Assembly: GCF_002934605.1 (NCBI RefSeq)
Contig: NZ_PTJC01000005.1
Span: 248,001 to 312,000 of the forward strand
Origin: Neolewinella xylanilytica
GTDB taxonomy: Bacteria > Bacteroidota > Bacteroidia > Chitinophagales > Saprospiraceae
DNA length: 64,000 nucleotides
Reading direction: 5' to 3'
The notes under the pieces are model-generated. The model worked only from the letters and a program-made list of their open reading frames with translations, was not told the DNA's origin and did not search any database. Positions 8,741 through 17,251 of the stretch are shown here, one piece after another (the first letter of the stretch is position 1; each line of letters opens with the position of its first letter). Position numbers and translations under genes: made by a program.

Positions 8741-10381
8741 ATGAACATAGCGCTAGCCCAGATCAACGTCCACGTAGGGAACTTCGACGCCAACCTAAAA
8801 AAGATGCTCGACTATACGGAGCGGGCCAAACGGCAGGGGGCCGACATCGTCGTCTTTCCCGAACTGGCTACCGTCGGGTATCCGCCGCGCGACTTTCTGG
8901 AGTTCGACGACTTTATCGACCAGGCCAATCTGGTGGTGGAGCAACTGGCCAAAGCCGCGGACGGCATTGCCATTATCGTAGGCTCCCCCACCAAAAATCC
9001 GGTAGTGCAGGGGAAGGACCTCTACAACAGCGCCTACTTCCTGGCCAACGGACGCATCCAGCAGGTGCAGCACAAAACGCTGCTGCCTACTTACGACATC
9101 TTCGACGAGTACCGCTACTTCGAGCCGGCCGCCGAATGGAACGTGGTGCGCTACCAGGATAAGACCATCGCCATGATCGTCTGCGAAGACAGCTGGAACG
9201 TCGGCAACGAAAACCCGCTCTACCAGATGAATCCGATGGATAAGATCATGGAGCACGCGCCGGACTTCATCATCAACATCTCCGCTTCTCCCTTCGCCTA
9301 CGACCACGCGGCCGAACGGGTGGAAGTGCTGCAGGCCAACGTCACCATCTACGACCTGCCGATGTACTACGTCAACCACGTGGGGGCCCAGACGGAGGTA
9401 CTCTTCGACGGCGGGTCGCTGGTGCTCAACCGGAAGGGAGAGGTGGTCGACGAGATGCCCTACTTCGAGGAATGCCTCCGCGTATACAACACCGAGGAGG
9501 TGGACAACGGCGACGACGTTAGCGGTGAGCGGCGGCGGGACAAAATCACCCTCATCCACGACGCCCTGGTAATGGGGATCAAACAGTACTTCGGCAAACT
9601 CGGCTTCAAACGGGCCATCCTCGGACTGAGCGGCGGCATCGACTCCGCCCTCGTAGCCGTACTGGCCGCCCGCGCCCTCGGTGCCGACAACGTCCGCTGC
9701 GTCCTGATGCCCAGTCAGCACAGCAGCGACCACAGCGTAAATGACGCCCGACAACTGGCCCAGAACCTCGGCTGCCAGTACGACATCGTGCCCATCGAAA
9801 GTGTCTACCACGAGTACATGAAGCTGCTGCAGCCCCACTTCTTCGGCCAGCCGGAGGGGCTCACCGAGGAGAACCTGCAGGCGCGCATCCGCGGGATGAT
9901 CCTGATGGCCTTCAGCAACAAATTCGGCGACATCCTCCTCAACACCAGCAACAAGAGCGAAATGGCCGTCGGCTACGGTACCCTCTACGGCGATATGTGC
10001 GGCGGCCTCAGCGTTATCGGCGACGTTTACAAAACCGAATGCTTCGAGCTCGCCAAATTCATGAATAAGGACGGCGAGGTCATCCCGGAAAACATCATCA
10101 CGAAGCCCCCCAGCGCCGAGCTCCGTCCCGGCCAGCTCGACAGCCAGAGTCTGCCCCCCTATCCGGAGCTCGACGCCGTGCTCTACCAGTACATCGAGCT
10201 CCACCAAAGCCCCCAGGACATCATCGAGGCCGGCGCCGATCCGTTACTGGTGCAAAAAGCCCTCCGCCTGGTCAACATCAACGAGTTCAAGCGCCACCAG
10301 ACGGCCCCGGTGCTGCGGGTGAGCAAGAAGGCGTTCGGGATGGGGCGGCGGTTCCCTATTGTGGCTAAGTACCTTAATTAG
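8741..10381 (+). CDS. nadE: Glutamine-dependent NAD+ synthetase, 546 aa
   Basis: The N-terminal half (residues 1-260) is a carbon-nitrogen hydrolase (glutaminase) domain. Its Glu-Lys-Cys triad is visible as FPELATVGYPP, HKTLLPTYDIFDE and IVCEDSWN. The C-terminal half is an N-type ATP-pyrophosphatase with the P-loop LGLSGGIDSALVA near residue 290 and NTSNKSEMAVGYGTLYGD. It amidates deamido-NAD to NAD with glutamine-derived ammonia, the last step of NAD synthesis. The length fits the two-domain family. The ATG is at 8741 with no clear Shine-Dalgarno. Confidence 0.97.
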   Translation: MNIALAQINVHVGNFDANLKKMLDYTERAKRQGADIVVFPELATVGYPPRDFLEFDDFIDQANLVVEQLAKAADGIAIIVGSPTKNPVVQGKDLYNSAYFLANGRIQQVQHKTLLPTYDIFDEYRYFEPAAEWNVVRYQDKTIAMIVCEDSWNVGNENPLYQMNPMDKIMEHAPDFIINISASPFAYDHAAERVEVLQANVTIYDLPMYYVNHVGAQTEVLFDGGSLVLNRKGEVVDEMPYFEECLRVYNTEEVDNGDDVSGERRRDKITLIHDALVMGIKQYFGKLGFKRAILGLSGGIDSALVAVLAARALGADNVRCVLMPSQHSSDHSVNDARQLAQNLGCQYDIVPIESVYHEYMKLLQPHFFGQPEGLTEENLQARIRGMILMAFSNKFGDILLNTSNKSEMAVGYGTLYGDMCGGLSVIGDVYKTECFELAKFMNKDGEVIPENIITKPPSAELRPGQLDSQSLPPYPELDAVLYQYIELHQSPQDIIEAGADPLLVQKALRLVNINEFKRHQTAPVLRVSKKAFGMGRRFPIVAKYLN

Positions 10382-10507
10382 TGAATGATTGAATGATTGA
10401 ATTGCTGAAGGCTTGCAGGGCTGAAGTCACGCAATTGCCGCATATTCACGTATTCAGCCCTTCCGGTATTCACTAATTCAGTCCCTCACGAATTCAGTCC
10501 TTAAACC
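10382..10507. repeat. Octamer-periodic intergenic tract
   Basis: Immediately after the nadE stop the sequence repeats GAATGATT-like words about every 8 bases. After a GC-richer spacer it then repeats ATTCACTAATTCAGTCC-like words. Related words occur at 26085-26155 and 27220-27260, also between genes. It fills the gap to the next gene. Confidence 0.65.
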
Positions 10508-11893
10508 TTGGAACCCCTAATCACCAACGACGCCGTAGTCTTCGGCATCCTCCTGGTCATCCTGGCGGGGGTATTCACCACGGCCAACAGCGAGCGGCCC
10601 TTCTGGGTGACGTTTTATACCTACGTGCCGGCGCTGCTGCTGTGTTATTTCCTGCCGGCGCTGCTCAACTGGCCGCTGGGGGTCATCGCCTACGACTGGT
10701 ACGAGTACGGGGTGATCGACGCGCTGGCGGCCCGGGGGGTGACGCTGCCGGAGGGGCTTTCCTTCGGGGAGATCAACCGCTTCATCGAGGCGCAGGGACT
10801 GGACCCGGCCGAATTCGCGGGCTACACCGGCCACAGCGGGCTGTACTTCATGGCCAGCCGCTACCTGCTGCCGGCCAGCCTAATCCTGCTGTGCCTGAAC
10901 ATCGACATTCCGGGCATCATCAATCTCGGCTACCGGGCGATCGTGATGTTCCTGGCGGCCACGCTGGGGATCGTACTCGGCGGACCTATTGCGCTGATCA
11001 TCGTCACGAACTTCTTCCCCGGCCTCATCGACCTCGATCCGGAGCTCCTCTGGCGGGGGCTGAGCACCATCGCCGGCTCCTGGATAGGGGGCGGGGCTAA
11101 CCAGGCGGCCATGCAAATCATCAACGAGGTGCCGCCGGGCATCTTCGGGCAGATGATCGTGGTGGACGTGTTGGTGGCCAATATCTGGCTCGCCTTTCTC
11201 CTCTTCGGGGCCGGGCGGGCCAAGCGGATCGACCGGGCCATTGGGGCCGACAACAGCGCCATCGATCACTTGGTCAAGAAGATGGAAGACTACGCCGACC
11301 AGGTACGCCGCATCCCCACCAGCATCGATCTCTACCAGTTGCTCGGGGTGGCCTTCGGCGGAGTGGCCCTGGCGCACTTCGGGGCGGACCTGCTCGCTCC
11401 GTTCTTCGCCCGGTTCGAAGCGACCTTGGAGGCCCTACGGATGAACACCCTCACCAGTGGGTTCTTCTGGATGGTCGTGCTGGCCACCACCTTCGGCTTC
11501 CTGCTTAGCTTCACGAAGGCCCGGCAGCTGGAGGGCGTTGGCGCCAGCAAGTGGGGCGGCATCTTCATCTACATCCTGGTGGCCACCATCGGTATGCAAA
11601 TGAACATCGGTGACGTGCTCGATAACCTCGGACTCTTCGCCATCGGCCTCATCTGGATGCTGGTCCACATCACGGTGCTGCTCGTGACGGCTTACCTCAT
11701 CAAGGCGCCCTTCTTCTTCGTAGCCGTAGGCAGTCAGGCCAACGTCGGCGGGGCGGCCAGCGCACCGGTGGTGGCGAGTGCCTTCAACCCCGTCCTCGCC
11801 CCCGTCGGGGCCATTATGGCGGTGATCGGCTATGCGCTGGGTACCTACGGGGCGTTGATCTGCTCCTACCTGATGGAGATTTCGGTGGGGTAG
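10508..11893 (+). CDS. DUF819 family integral membrane protein, 461 aa
   Basis: The frame opens with TTG at 10508, directly after the repeat tract. No better in-frame start precedes the conserved N-terminus (ITNDAVVFGILLVILAGVF). The protein has about 11-12 hydrophobic segments and matches the DUF819 (YjcL-like) pattern, including GGPIALIIV, the glycine-rich GSWIGGGANQAAM and the late NVGGAASAPVVASAF. These are paired re-entrant-like motifs of a predicted transporter. The substrate is unknown. Neighbours give no clue, and the hairpin repeat cluster begins right after its stop. Confidence 0.85.
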   Translation: MEPLITNDAVVFGILLVILAGVFTTANSERPFWVTFYTYVPALLLCYFLPALLNWPLGVIAYDWYEYGVIDALAARGVTLPEGLSFGEINRFIEAQGLDPAEFAGYTGHSGLYFMASRYLLPASLILLCLNIDIPGIINLGYRAIVMFLAATLGIVLGGPIALIIVTNFFPGLIDLDPELLWRGLSTIAGSWIGGGANQAAMQIINEVPPGIFGQMIVVDVLVANIWLAFLLFGAGRAKRIDRAIGADNSAIDHLVKKMEDYADQVRRIPTSIDLYQLLGVAFGGVALAHFGADLLAPFFARFEATLEALRMNTLTSGFFWMVVLATTFGFLLSFTKARQLEGVGASKWGGIFIYILVATIGMQMNIGDVLDNLGLFAIGLIWMLVHITVLLVTAYLIKAPFFFVAVGSQANVGGAASAPVVASAFNPVLAPVGAIMAVIGYALGTYGALICSYLMEISVG

Positions 11894-11903
11894 TGCTGGT
11901 ACA

Positions 11904-12056
11904 ATGCGGTCTCCGACCGCGAAGTCCGCAGCGCTTTCCAAGCGCGGGGTAAGAGGCGGTTTCCGACCGCGATGTGTGAGGCGCTCTCCGAGCGCGAAGT
12001 CCGTAGTTTTGTCCGTCGCAACCGCAGGTTGCATCGAACATAGCAGCCTGAAGCCG
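11904..12056. repeat. GCGGTCTCCGACCGC hairpin repeat cluster 1
   Basis: The 15-base word GCGGTCTCCGACCGC (stem GCGGTC/GACCGC, loop TCC) is followed by variants GCGCTTTCCAAGCGC, GCGGTTTCCGACCGC and GCGCTCTCCGAGCGC. Each is separated by short linkers such as GAAGTCCG. The stems change with compensation (GCGGTC/GACCGC to GCGCTC/GAGCGC), so the hairpin is conserved and not the letters. The cluster starts about 10 bases past the DUF819 stop. Confidence 0.85.
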
Positions 12057-12073
12057 CTTCTTACCGCCACACT

Positions 12074-12910
12074 ATGCAAGACAGTATCCTAATCACCGGC
12101 GTATCCTCCGGCATAGGCTTGGCGACCGCCAAGGACTTACTCCACCGCGGCTTCCGGGTATACGGCAGTGTGCGCCGGGGCGCGGGAGAAACGCAACTCC
12201 GGGAACATCCGGCCTTCACCGCCCTCCAGTTCGACGTTCGCGACCGGGAGGCCATCCGCGCCGGAATCCAGCGGATCCGCGACGACGGCGCCCGGCTGGT
12301 CGGGCTGGTTAACAATGCCGGAGTGGCGATATCCGGTCCGGTAGAGACCGTCAGTGAGGAAGAGTATCGCCGGCAGTTCGAGGTGAACGTCTACGGGCTG
12401 GTCGCCGTCTGCCAGGAAGCCCTGCCGCTGCTGCACGAAGCCCGCGAGGCCGGATTCCGGGCGCGGATCGTCAATATCGGCAGTGTGAGCGGCTATCTCA
12501 CTTCGCCCTTTACGACGATCTACTCCGCATCGAAGTTCGCCGTGGAAGCCCTGACCGATGGCCTCCGCCGCGAATTGCTCCCCTTCGGGATTGACGTCAT
12601 CAGCGTCGCGCCCGGTCCGGTAAAGACCCCGATCTGGCGGAAGGGGCGCGAACAGACGGCCGCCTTCGAAAACAACCGGTACAGCAACATGCTAAACAAA
12701 CTAGGCCCCTACACCGAGGCCGCCGAGGCCGATGGCGTAGCGCCCGAAATAGTCGCCGAGGTCATCTACCGCGCCCTCACCGACGAACGGCCGGACCCCG
12801 CCGTGCTCGTGATGAAAAAGGGCTGGATAGCCAAGCTGCTCAGGCTGACCCCGAAGCGCTTCCAGGATAAATTCTTCACCAAGCGCCTCGCCGAAAATCG
12901 CCGCTACTAG
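12074..12910 (+). CDS. Short-chain dehydrogenase/reductase, copy A, 278 aa
   Basis: This is a classical SDR. It has the cofactor motif TGVSSGIGLATA at residues 7-18, NNAGVAISGP, and the catalytic Ser (NIGSVSG) with YSASK (Tyr-x3-Lys) near residue 155. PGPVKTPIW follows. A basic residue after the glycine motif (VYGSVRRG) suggests NADP(H) preference. It is closely similar over its whole length to the next gene (12984-13808), with identical stretches such as RREAIR-like and DGLRRELLPFGID. The substrate is unknown. The two copies are separated by only 73 bases, nearly all hairpin repeat. Confidence 0.9.
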   Translation: MQDSILITGVSSGIGLATAKDLLHRGFRVYGSVRRGAGETQLREHPAFTALQFDVRDREAIRAGIQRIRDDGARLVGLVNNAGVAISGPVETVSEEEYRRQFEVNVYGLVAVCQEALPLLHEAREAGFRARIVNIGSVSGYLTSPFTTIYSASKFAVEALTDGLRRELLPFGIDVISVAPGPVKTPIWRKGREQTAAFENNRYSNMLNKLGPYTEAAEADGVAPEIVAEVIYRALTDERPDPAVLVMKKGWIAKLLRLTPKRFQDKFFTKRLAENRRY

Positions 12911-12960
12911 TACAACGCGGTCTCCGACCGCGAAGTAAAACGCGCTTTCCAAGCGCGCAG
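12911..12960. repeat. GCGGTCTCCGACCGC hairpin repeat cluster 2
   Basis: Directly after the TAG of the first SDR the sequence reads TACAACGCGGTCTCCGACCG and then the variant GCGCTTTCCAAGCGC. It contains the same two hairpin types as cluster 1 in the same order, and occupies almost the whole gap between the two SDR genes. Confidence 0.85.
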
Positions 12961-12983
12961 TCAAAAAAAAACCACACCCCCCA

Positions 12984-13808
12984 ATGCCCACCCCAGCCAT
13001 CCTGATCACCGGCGTCTCCTCCGGCATAGGCCTGGTCACTGCACTAGACCTACTGCGCCGCGACTACCACGTCTACGGATCGGTACGCGGGACGGAAGTG
13101 CCCGAGGAACTGTCGGGGCATAGCAACTTCACCCCGTTGACCTTCGACGTGCGCGACCGGGAAGCCATCAATGTCGCCCTGGATCGCATACGGGAAGACG
13201 GTCGCCCCCTGGTCGGCGTGATCAACAATGCCGGCGTCGCCATTCCCGGCCCGGTAGAGACCCTCGCCGAAGCAGAGTACCGTAGACAGTTCGAGGTCAA
13301 CGTGTTCGGATTGATTGCCGTCTGCCAGCTGACGCTCCCACTCCTACACGCCGCCCGCGATCAGGGGTACAGCCCCCGCATCGTCAACATTAGTAGCGTG
13401 AGTGGATCGCTCACCGCCCCCTACATGACCTTCTACTCCTCGTCCAAATTTGCCGTGGAGGCGCTCACCGACGGACTCCGCCGGGAGCTCCTGCCCTTCG
13501 GTATCGACGTAGTCAGTGTTGCCCCCGGCCCCACCAAGACCCCCATCTGGCGCAAGGGTAGCGAACTGACCGATGCCTTCGAAGGCAATCGATATAGCCA
13601 CCTACTGCCCCAGCTCGAACCCTATACCCAGGCCGCGGAGCGGGGCGGGGTAGACCCTCAACTCGTCGCCGATGCGATCCACGCCGCCCTCACCGACCCC
13701 AAACCCAGCGCCTATGCCCTGATTATGAATAAACGGTGGCTGGCGCGGGCGGTCAGTAAAATGCCTAAACGGTGGCAGGATCGCTTTCTTACCAAGCGCT
13801 ACCGCTAG
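12984..13808 (+). CDS. Short-chain dehydrogenase/reductase, copy B, 274 aa
   Basis: This is a paralog of the preceding SDR with the same motifs in the same places: TGVSSGIGLVTA, NNAGVAIPGP, catalytic NISSVSG, YSSSK, and PGPTKTPIW. Both proteins end with a basic tail after KRWQDRFLTKR / KRFQDKFFTKR. The similarity extends across the full length, so this is a whole-gene tandem duplication followed by divergence and not a domain duplication. The two may have split substrates or form a heteromer. No substrate can be assigned from sequence. Confidence 0.9.
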   Translation: MPTPAILITGVSSGIGLVTALDLLRRDYHVYGSVRGTEVPEELSGHSNFTPLTFDVRDREAINVALDRIREDGRPLVGVINNAGVAIPGPVETLAEAEYRRQFEVNVFGLIAVCQLTLPLLHAARDQGYSPRIVNISSVSGSLTAPYMTFYSSSKFAVEALTDGLRRELLPFGIDVVSVAPGPTKTPIWRKGSELTDAFEGNRYSHLLPQLEPYTQAAERGGVDPQLVADAIHAALTDPKPSAYALIMNKRWLARAVSKMPKRWQDRFLTKRYR

Positions 13809-13980
13809 TACAAAGCGGTCTCCGACCGCGAAGTAGGATGCGGTCTCCGACCGCGGAAGTACAAAGCCGCCTCCGGCGGCGCTGGCTCACCTGCACGAAC
13901 CGGACAGCGCATATAAGTATTCTACCAGCGCGGCCAGAGGCCGCATCTTACTCCCGCGGTCGGAGACCGCATCCTACTTT
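13809..13980. repeat. GCGGTCTCCGACCGC hairpin repeat cluster 3
   Basis: Two copies of GCGGTCTCCGACCGC, a GCCGCCTCCGGCGGC-type variant, GCGGCCAGAGGCCGC and an inverted GCGGTCGGAGACCGC lie between the second SDR and the flavin reductase gene. The first copy begins three bases after the stop (TAGTACAAAGCGGTCTCC), as after the other SDR. Confidence 0.85.
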
Positions 13981-13987
13981 TCCCGCC

Positions 13988-14608
13988 ATGCAGCTCACCC
14001 TAGAAGACCTCCAAGCCCGCCCCGCCGCCTACCGCCGCGACCTGATCAACACCCTCCCCGGCCCGCGCGGCGTCCACCTGATCGGCACCAAGGGGTACAA
14101 AGGCACGGAAAACCTGGCTGTATTCAGCTCCGTCGTTCACGTGGGGGCCAGTCCGCCGCTGCTCGGATTCATCATGCGGCCGCTCACCGTACCCCGGCAT
14201 ACCTACCACCACATCAAGGCGAACCAGTGGTTTACACTGAATACGCTGCACCCCGACATCCTGGAGGCGGCCCACCAGACCAGCGCGAATTACGCAATCA
14301 AGGACTCCGAGTTTGCCGCGACCGGTCTGACCCCGCAATACAGTGACCGGTGCAAAGCTCCCTACGTAAAGGAAAGTCGCGTAAAAATCGGCCTTACCCT
14401 GGAAGAGGAGCACCACATCGGGGGCAACGGGACGCTTTTCCTCATCGGCCGGGTGCAGGAAATCTTCGTACCCGACGAAGCCGTAGCCGAAAGCGGTCAC
14501 GTCGATCACCAACTTTTACGGACGTTAACCGTAGCGGGATTGGATACCTACCAACGAACCACTGATCCCGTGCGTCTATCCTACGCACGGCCCGGGAATA
14601 AACGCTAA
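13988..14608 (+). CDS. Flavin reductase-like domain protein, 206 aa
   Basis: The ATG at 13988 follows the repeat cluster; the longer open frame upstream runs through repeat DNA and was rejected. The protein fits the flavin reductase-like FMN-binding split-barrel family. It has LPGPRGVHLIGT, NLAVFSSVVHVGASPPLLGF (FMN phosphate-binding region), RHTYHHIKAN and FTLNTLHPD. It probably binds FMN and either reduces flavin with NAD(P)H or acts as a flavoprotein oxidoreductase. It follows the two SDRs in the same direction and may work with them. Confidence 0.85.
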   Translation: MQLTLEDLQARPAAYRRDLINTLPGPRGVHLIGTKGYKGTENLAVFSSVVHVGASPPLLGFIMRPLTVPRHTYHHIKANQWFTLNTLHPDILEAAHQTSANYAIKDSEFAATGLTPQYSDRCKAPYVKESRVKIGLTLEEEHHIGGNGTLFLIGRVQEIFVPDEAVAESGHVDHQLLRTLTVAGLDTYQRTTDPVRLSYARPGNKR

Positions 14609-14612
14609 CCGC

Positions 14613-15125
14613 ATGAAGACCCTATTCTGCCTGATACCCCTATTGTTTTTTGCCTGCGGGCCCGGAGCAGAGCTGCCGCCGGGGGATGTCGAGAGCGCTC
14701 CCCCGGCGACCCAACCCGCGCCGGGAGCCACGCCCCAACCCGAGGTGAGCGGCGACATCGACTATAGCCTCCTGACCCCCGGCCAACTCCGTGAAGTGGA
14801 AGGATGCACCTACCTGTTCTGGCCGGAGAACGGTACGTCGGACCGCTACGTCTACGGGTTCAACTACGGGGAGGGCCCGGCGGAGGGCTTCTTCGGCGGT
14901 GCTTTCCAGACGCTGGAAGTGGTGAGTGAAGAGGAAACCGAAGGGAGCGTGAGCGGCCCGGTCACCTTCGTGCACGAGAACGACGACTACCAAGTCACCA
15001 CCACCGTCACCCGGGAACGACAAATCGACAATGAGCTCTGGGAACTCAGCGGCACCGTCGTCGTGCGGGACCGGGCCTCGGGTAAAACGCTGCGCATCCG
15101 GGTACTCGGCGAGCAGGGCTGCTAG
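14613..15125 (+). CDS. Putative lipoprotein, 170 aa
   Basis: It starts 4 bases after the flavin-reductase stop, so the two are probably cotranscribed. A short signal peptide ends at an SPII site (LIPLLFFAC, Cys 15). A Pro/Glu-rich linker (PPATQPAPGATPQPE) is followed by a compact beta-rich domain of about 120 residues (DYSLLTPGQLREVEGCTYLF, with a second Cys pair EGC...GEQGC). No family was recognised. It resembles several other small envelope lipoproteins in this window in layout only. Confidence 0.75.
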   Translation: MKTLFCLIPLLFFACGPGAELPPGDVESAPPATQPAPGATPQPEVSGDIDYSLLTPGQLREVEGCTYLFWPENGTSDRYVYGFNYGEGPAEGFFGGAFQTLEVVSEEETEGSVSGPVTFVHENDDYQVTTTVTRERQIDNELWELSGTVVVRDRASGKTLRIRVLGEQGC

Positions 15126-15137
15126 CCCCCGTCAGCC

Positions 15138-15307
15138 GACTGGAGCGTAGCGACGTCGTCTGACGGGTTCGGACTGAAGCGTAGCGACGTCGTCTGACGG
15201 GTTCCGACCTGGAGCACAGCGACGTCGTCTGACGGGTTCCGACCTGAAGCGCAGCGACGTCGCCTGACGGATTCCGACTGGAGCGCAGCGACGTCCACTG
15301 CCGACTG
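15138..15307. repeat. 34-bp tandem repeat array, about five copies
   Basis: The unit is about 34 bases with core GCGTAGCGACGTCGTCTGAC followed by GGGTTCGGACTG-like bases. Five copies start about a dozen bases after the lipoprotein stop. Copies differ by a few substitutions and the last is truncated. The core contains the palindrome CGACGTCG. There are no unique spacers, so this is not a CRISPR array. Confidence 0.85.
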
Positions 15308-15607
15308 GCGGGAGAAAATGTTGAAACACAGATGAAAACGGATCGCTTCACTAGGGCACGGATTCCCTGCGCCGCCACTGCATACTTTCCCACAGGACTT
15401 CGTCACGCGACAAGGGCCTTCACGCGCTGTGAGCCCCTCCGCGCCACCTCTGTGGTGAACGGAAGCCCACCGCCCTGCCGCGGAACTTCGCCGACCTCTT
15501 TTACCTTTTGTCGCAGACCTTGCTCCTGCGCTCCGACGCAATAGCCTGCCGCGGTAATCTACCTGCGCAGCAGTGCGTTATCTTGTTGTTTCCCAAACGC
15601 TAAGCCT
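15308..15607. other. 300-bp gap upstream of the S41 protease gene
   Basis: The gap contains degenerate fragments resembling widespread Bacteroidota intergenic words (AACACAGATGAAAACGGAT at about 15329; CTCCGCGCCACCTCTGTGGT at about 15437). It also has an inverted GCGC(C/T)GGAGCGC-type palindrome at 15523-15541. No gene is supported. The S41 promoter must lie in the last ~80 bases. Confidence 0.45.
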
Positions 15608-17251
15608 ATGTCCCTCCGTAAACGTACCCTTTCCCTCGCCCTCGGCGCGGTAGCCTTTCTCGGCCTGACCGCCGCGACCGTCTCCCCGGTCAACGACAAG
15701 TTCTTCGAGATCATGAAGGCCATCGAGGTCTACACCAACGTGTACAAGGAGGTAAATACCTACTACGTGGACGATATCGAGCCGAATCGACTGATGCGCA
15801 CCGGTATCGAGGCCATGGTGGAATCGCTGGACCCCTACACCAACTACATCAGCGAAACCGACGTGGAAACCGCCCGCCTCCGCCAGAGTGGCCAGTACCA
15901 GGGCATTGGCGCCGAGATCGAATACATTGACGGGCTACCCACCATCCTGACGCTCTACAAAGATCAACCCGCCGACGCCGCCGGCCTGAAGACGGGCGAC
16001 CGGCTGATGGAGATCGACGACCGCGAAACCGTCGGTTACAACCGCGAGCAACTGGAAGAGATCATGCGCGGCTTCCCCGGCACGGTGATGAACCTGGCCG
16101 TGGACCGGCCCGGCGAAGGAATGAAGAAACTGCAGCTCGTGCGCGGCGACGTCAATATCCCTAACGTACCCTACTCCGGCATGCTGGAAGGGAACGTCGG
16201 CTATGTAGCCCTGACCACCTTCACCCAGGACGCGGCCAAGAACGTGCGCGACGCCGTAGCCAAACTGCGGGCCGACCACCCGGACCTCAAGGGCGTGGTA
16301 CTCGACCTGCGCGGGAACGGGGGCGGATTGCTCAACGAAGCCGTGGACATCGTCAATATCTTCGTGCCGAAGGACGAACTGATCGTAACCACCAAGGGGA
16401 AGGTGCGCGACTGGAACCGCAGCTACGCCACCAAGGGGAATCCGCTGGATACCGAACTCCCCGTGGCCGTGCTCATCAACGGCCGCTCCGCCTCCGCCTC
16501 CGAGATCGTCTCGGGAGCCCTGCAGGATCTGGACCGCGGCGTGCTGATCGGGCAGCGGAGCTTCGGCAAGGGACTGGTGCAAAACATCATGGAAACCGGC
16601 TACGGTAGCCGGGTGAAGATCACCACCGCTAAGTATTACATCCCCTCCAATCGCTGCATCCAGGCGGTAGAATACCGCGACGGGAAACCGTACGACATCC
16701 CCGACGACCAGCGCCCCGAATTCAAGACCCGCGCCGGCCGCGTCGTGCTGGGAAGCGGTGGCGTGGCTCCCGATATCGAGGTCGACATTCTGGGGAAAAA
16801 CAACGTAGCACAGGGGCTGCTGGAAGAATACATCATCTTCGACTACGTGAACCAATGGGTGCGCGACCACCCGGCCATCGACTCGGTTGCCGATTTCCAC
16901 TTTCAGGACTGGGCCGGCTTTGAAGCCTATCTCAACCGGGCCGACTTCAGCTTCGACTCCAAGGCCGAGCAGCTCCTCGAGCAGGCCGCTGAACGGGCCG
17001 CCGCGGAGGGGTACGATATCAGCGCCGAGCTGGACGCCATCCACGAAAAAATGGACGCCGAGCAGGCTACCGCCATCGCCGACCTGAAAGAGGAGATCGT
17101 CAGTATCATCGAAAAGGAAATCGCCGGCCGCTACTACTATCAGCGCGGGCAGGTACAGATGGGTCTCCGAAACGACAAGGAGGTACAGGAGGCCATTGCC
17201 GTGCTGAACGATCGGGCGCGTTACGATGCGATTCTGAGCAAAAGTAAATAA
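15608..17251 (+). CDS. S41 family C-terminal processing peptidase with PDZ domain, 547 aa
   Basis: The N-terminal signal or anchor segment (LSLALGAVAFLGLTAATVS) is followed by the S41 N-domain. A PDZ domain (about 85-175; GIGAEIEYIDG, AGLKTGDRLMEIDD) and the protease core come next. The catalytic Ser lies in NGRSASASEIVSGAL and the Lys in QRSFGKGLVQN; VLDLRGNGGGLLNEAV is the conserved strand before them. A helical C-terminal extension of about 130 residues follows. It acts in the periplasm on C-termini of proteins (CtpA/Prc type). The length suits Bacteroidota members. It appears to be monocistronic. Confidence 0.95.
   Translation: MSLRKRTLSLALGAVAFLGLTAATVSPVNDKFFEIMKAIEVYTNVYKEVNTYYVDDIEPNRLMRTGIEAMVESLDPYTNYISETDVETARLRQSGQYQGIGAEIEYIDGLPTILTLYKDQPADAAGLKTGDRLMEIDDRETVGYNREQLEEIMRGFPGTVMNLAVDRPGEGMKKLQLVRGDVNIPNVPYSGMLEGNVGYVALTTFTQDAAKNVRDAVAKLRADHPDLKGVVLDLRGNGGGLLNEAVDIVNIFVPKDELIVTTKGKVRDWNRSYATKGNPLDTELPVAVLINGRSASASEIVSGALQDLDRGVLIGQRSFGKGLVQNIMETGYGSRVKITTAKYYIPSNRCIQAVEYRDGKPYDIPDDQRPEFKTRAGRVVLGSGGVAPDIEVDILGKNNVAQGLLEEYIIFDYVNQWVRDHPAIDSVADFHFQDWAGFEAYLNRADFSFDSKAEQLLEQAAERAAAEGYDISAELDAIHEKMDAEQATAIADLKEEIVSIIEKEIAGRYYYQRGQVQMGLRNDKEVQEAIAVLNDRARYDAILSKSK

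Noticed and set aside
15138..15307. Possible CRISPR array
   Set aside because: Units are contiguous with no unique spacers, the unit is itself repeated end to end, and no cas genes are present in the window.
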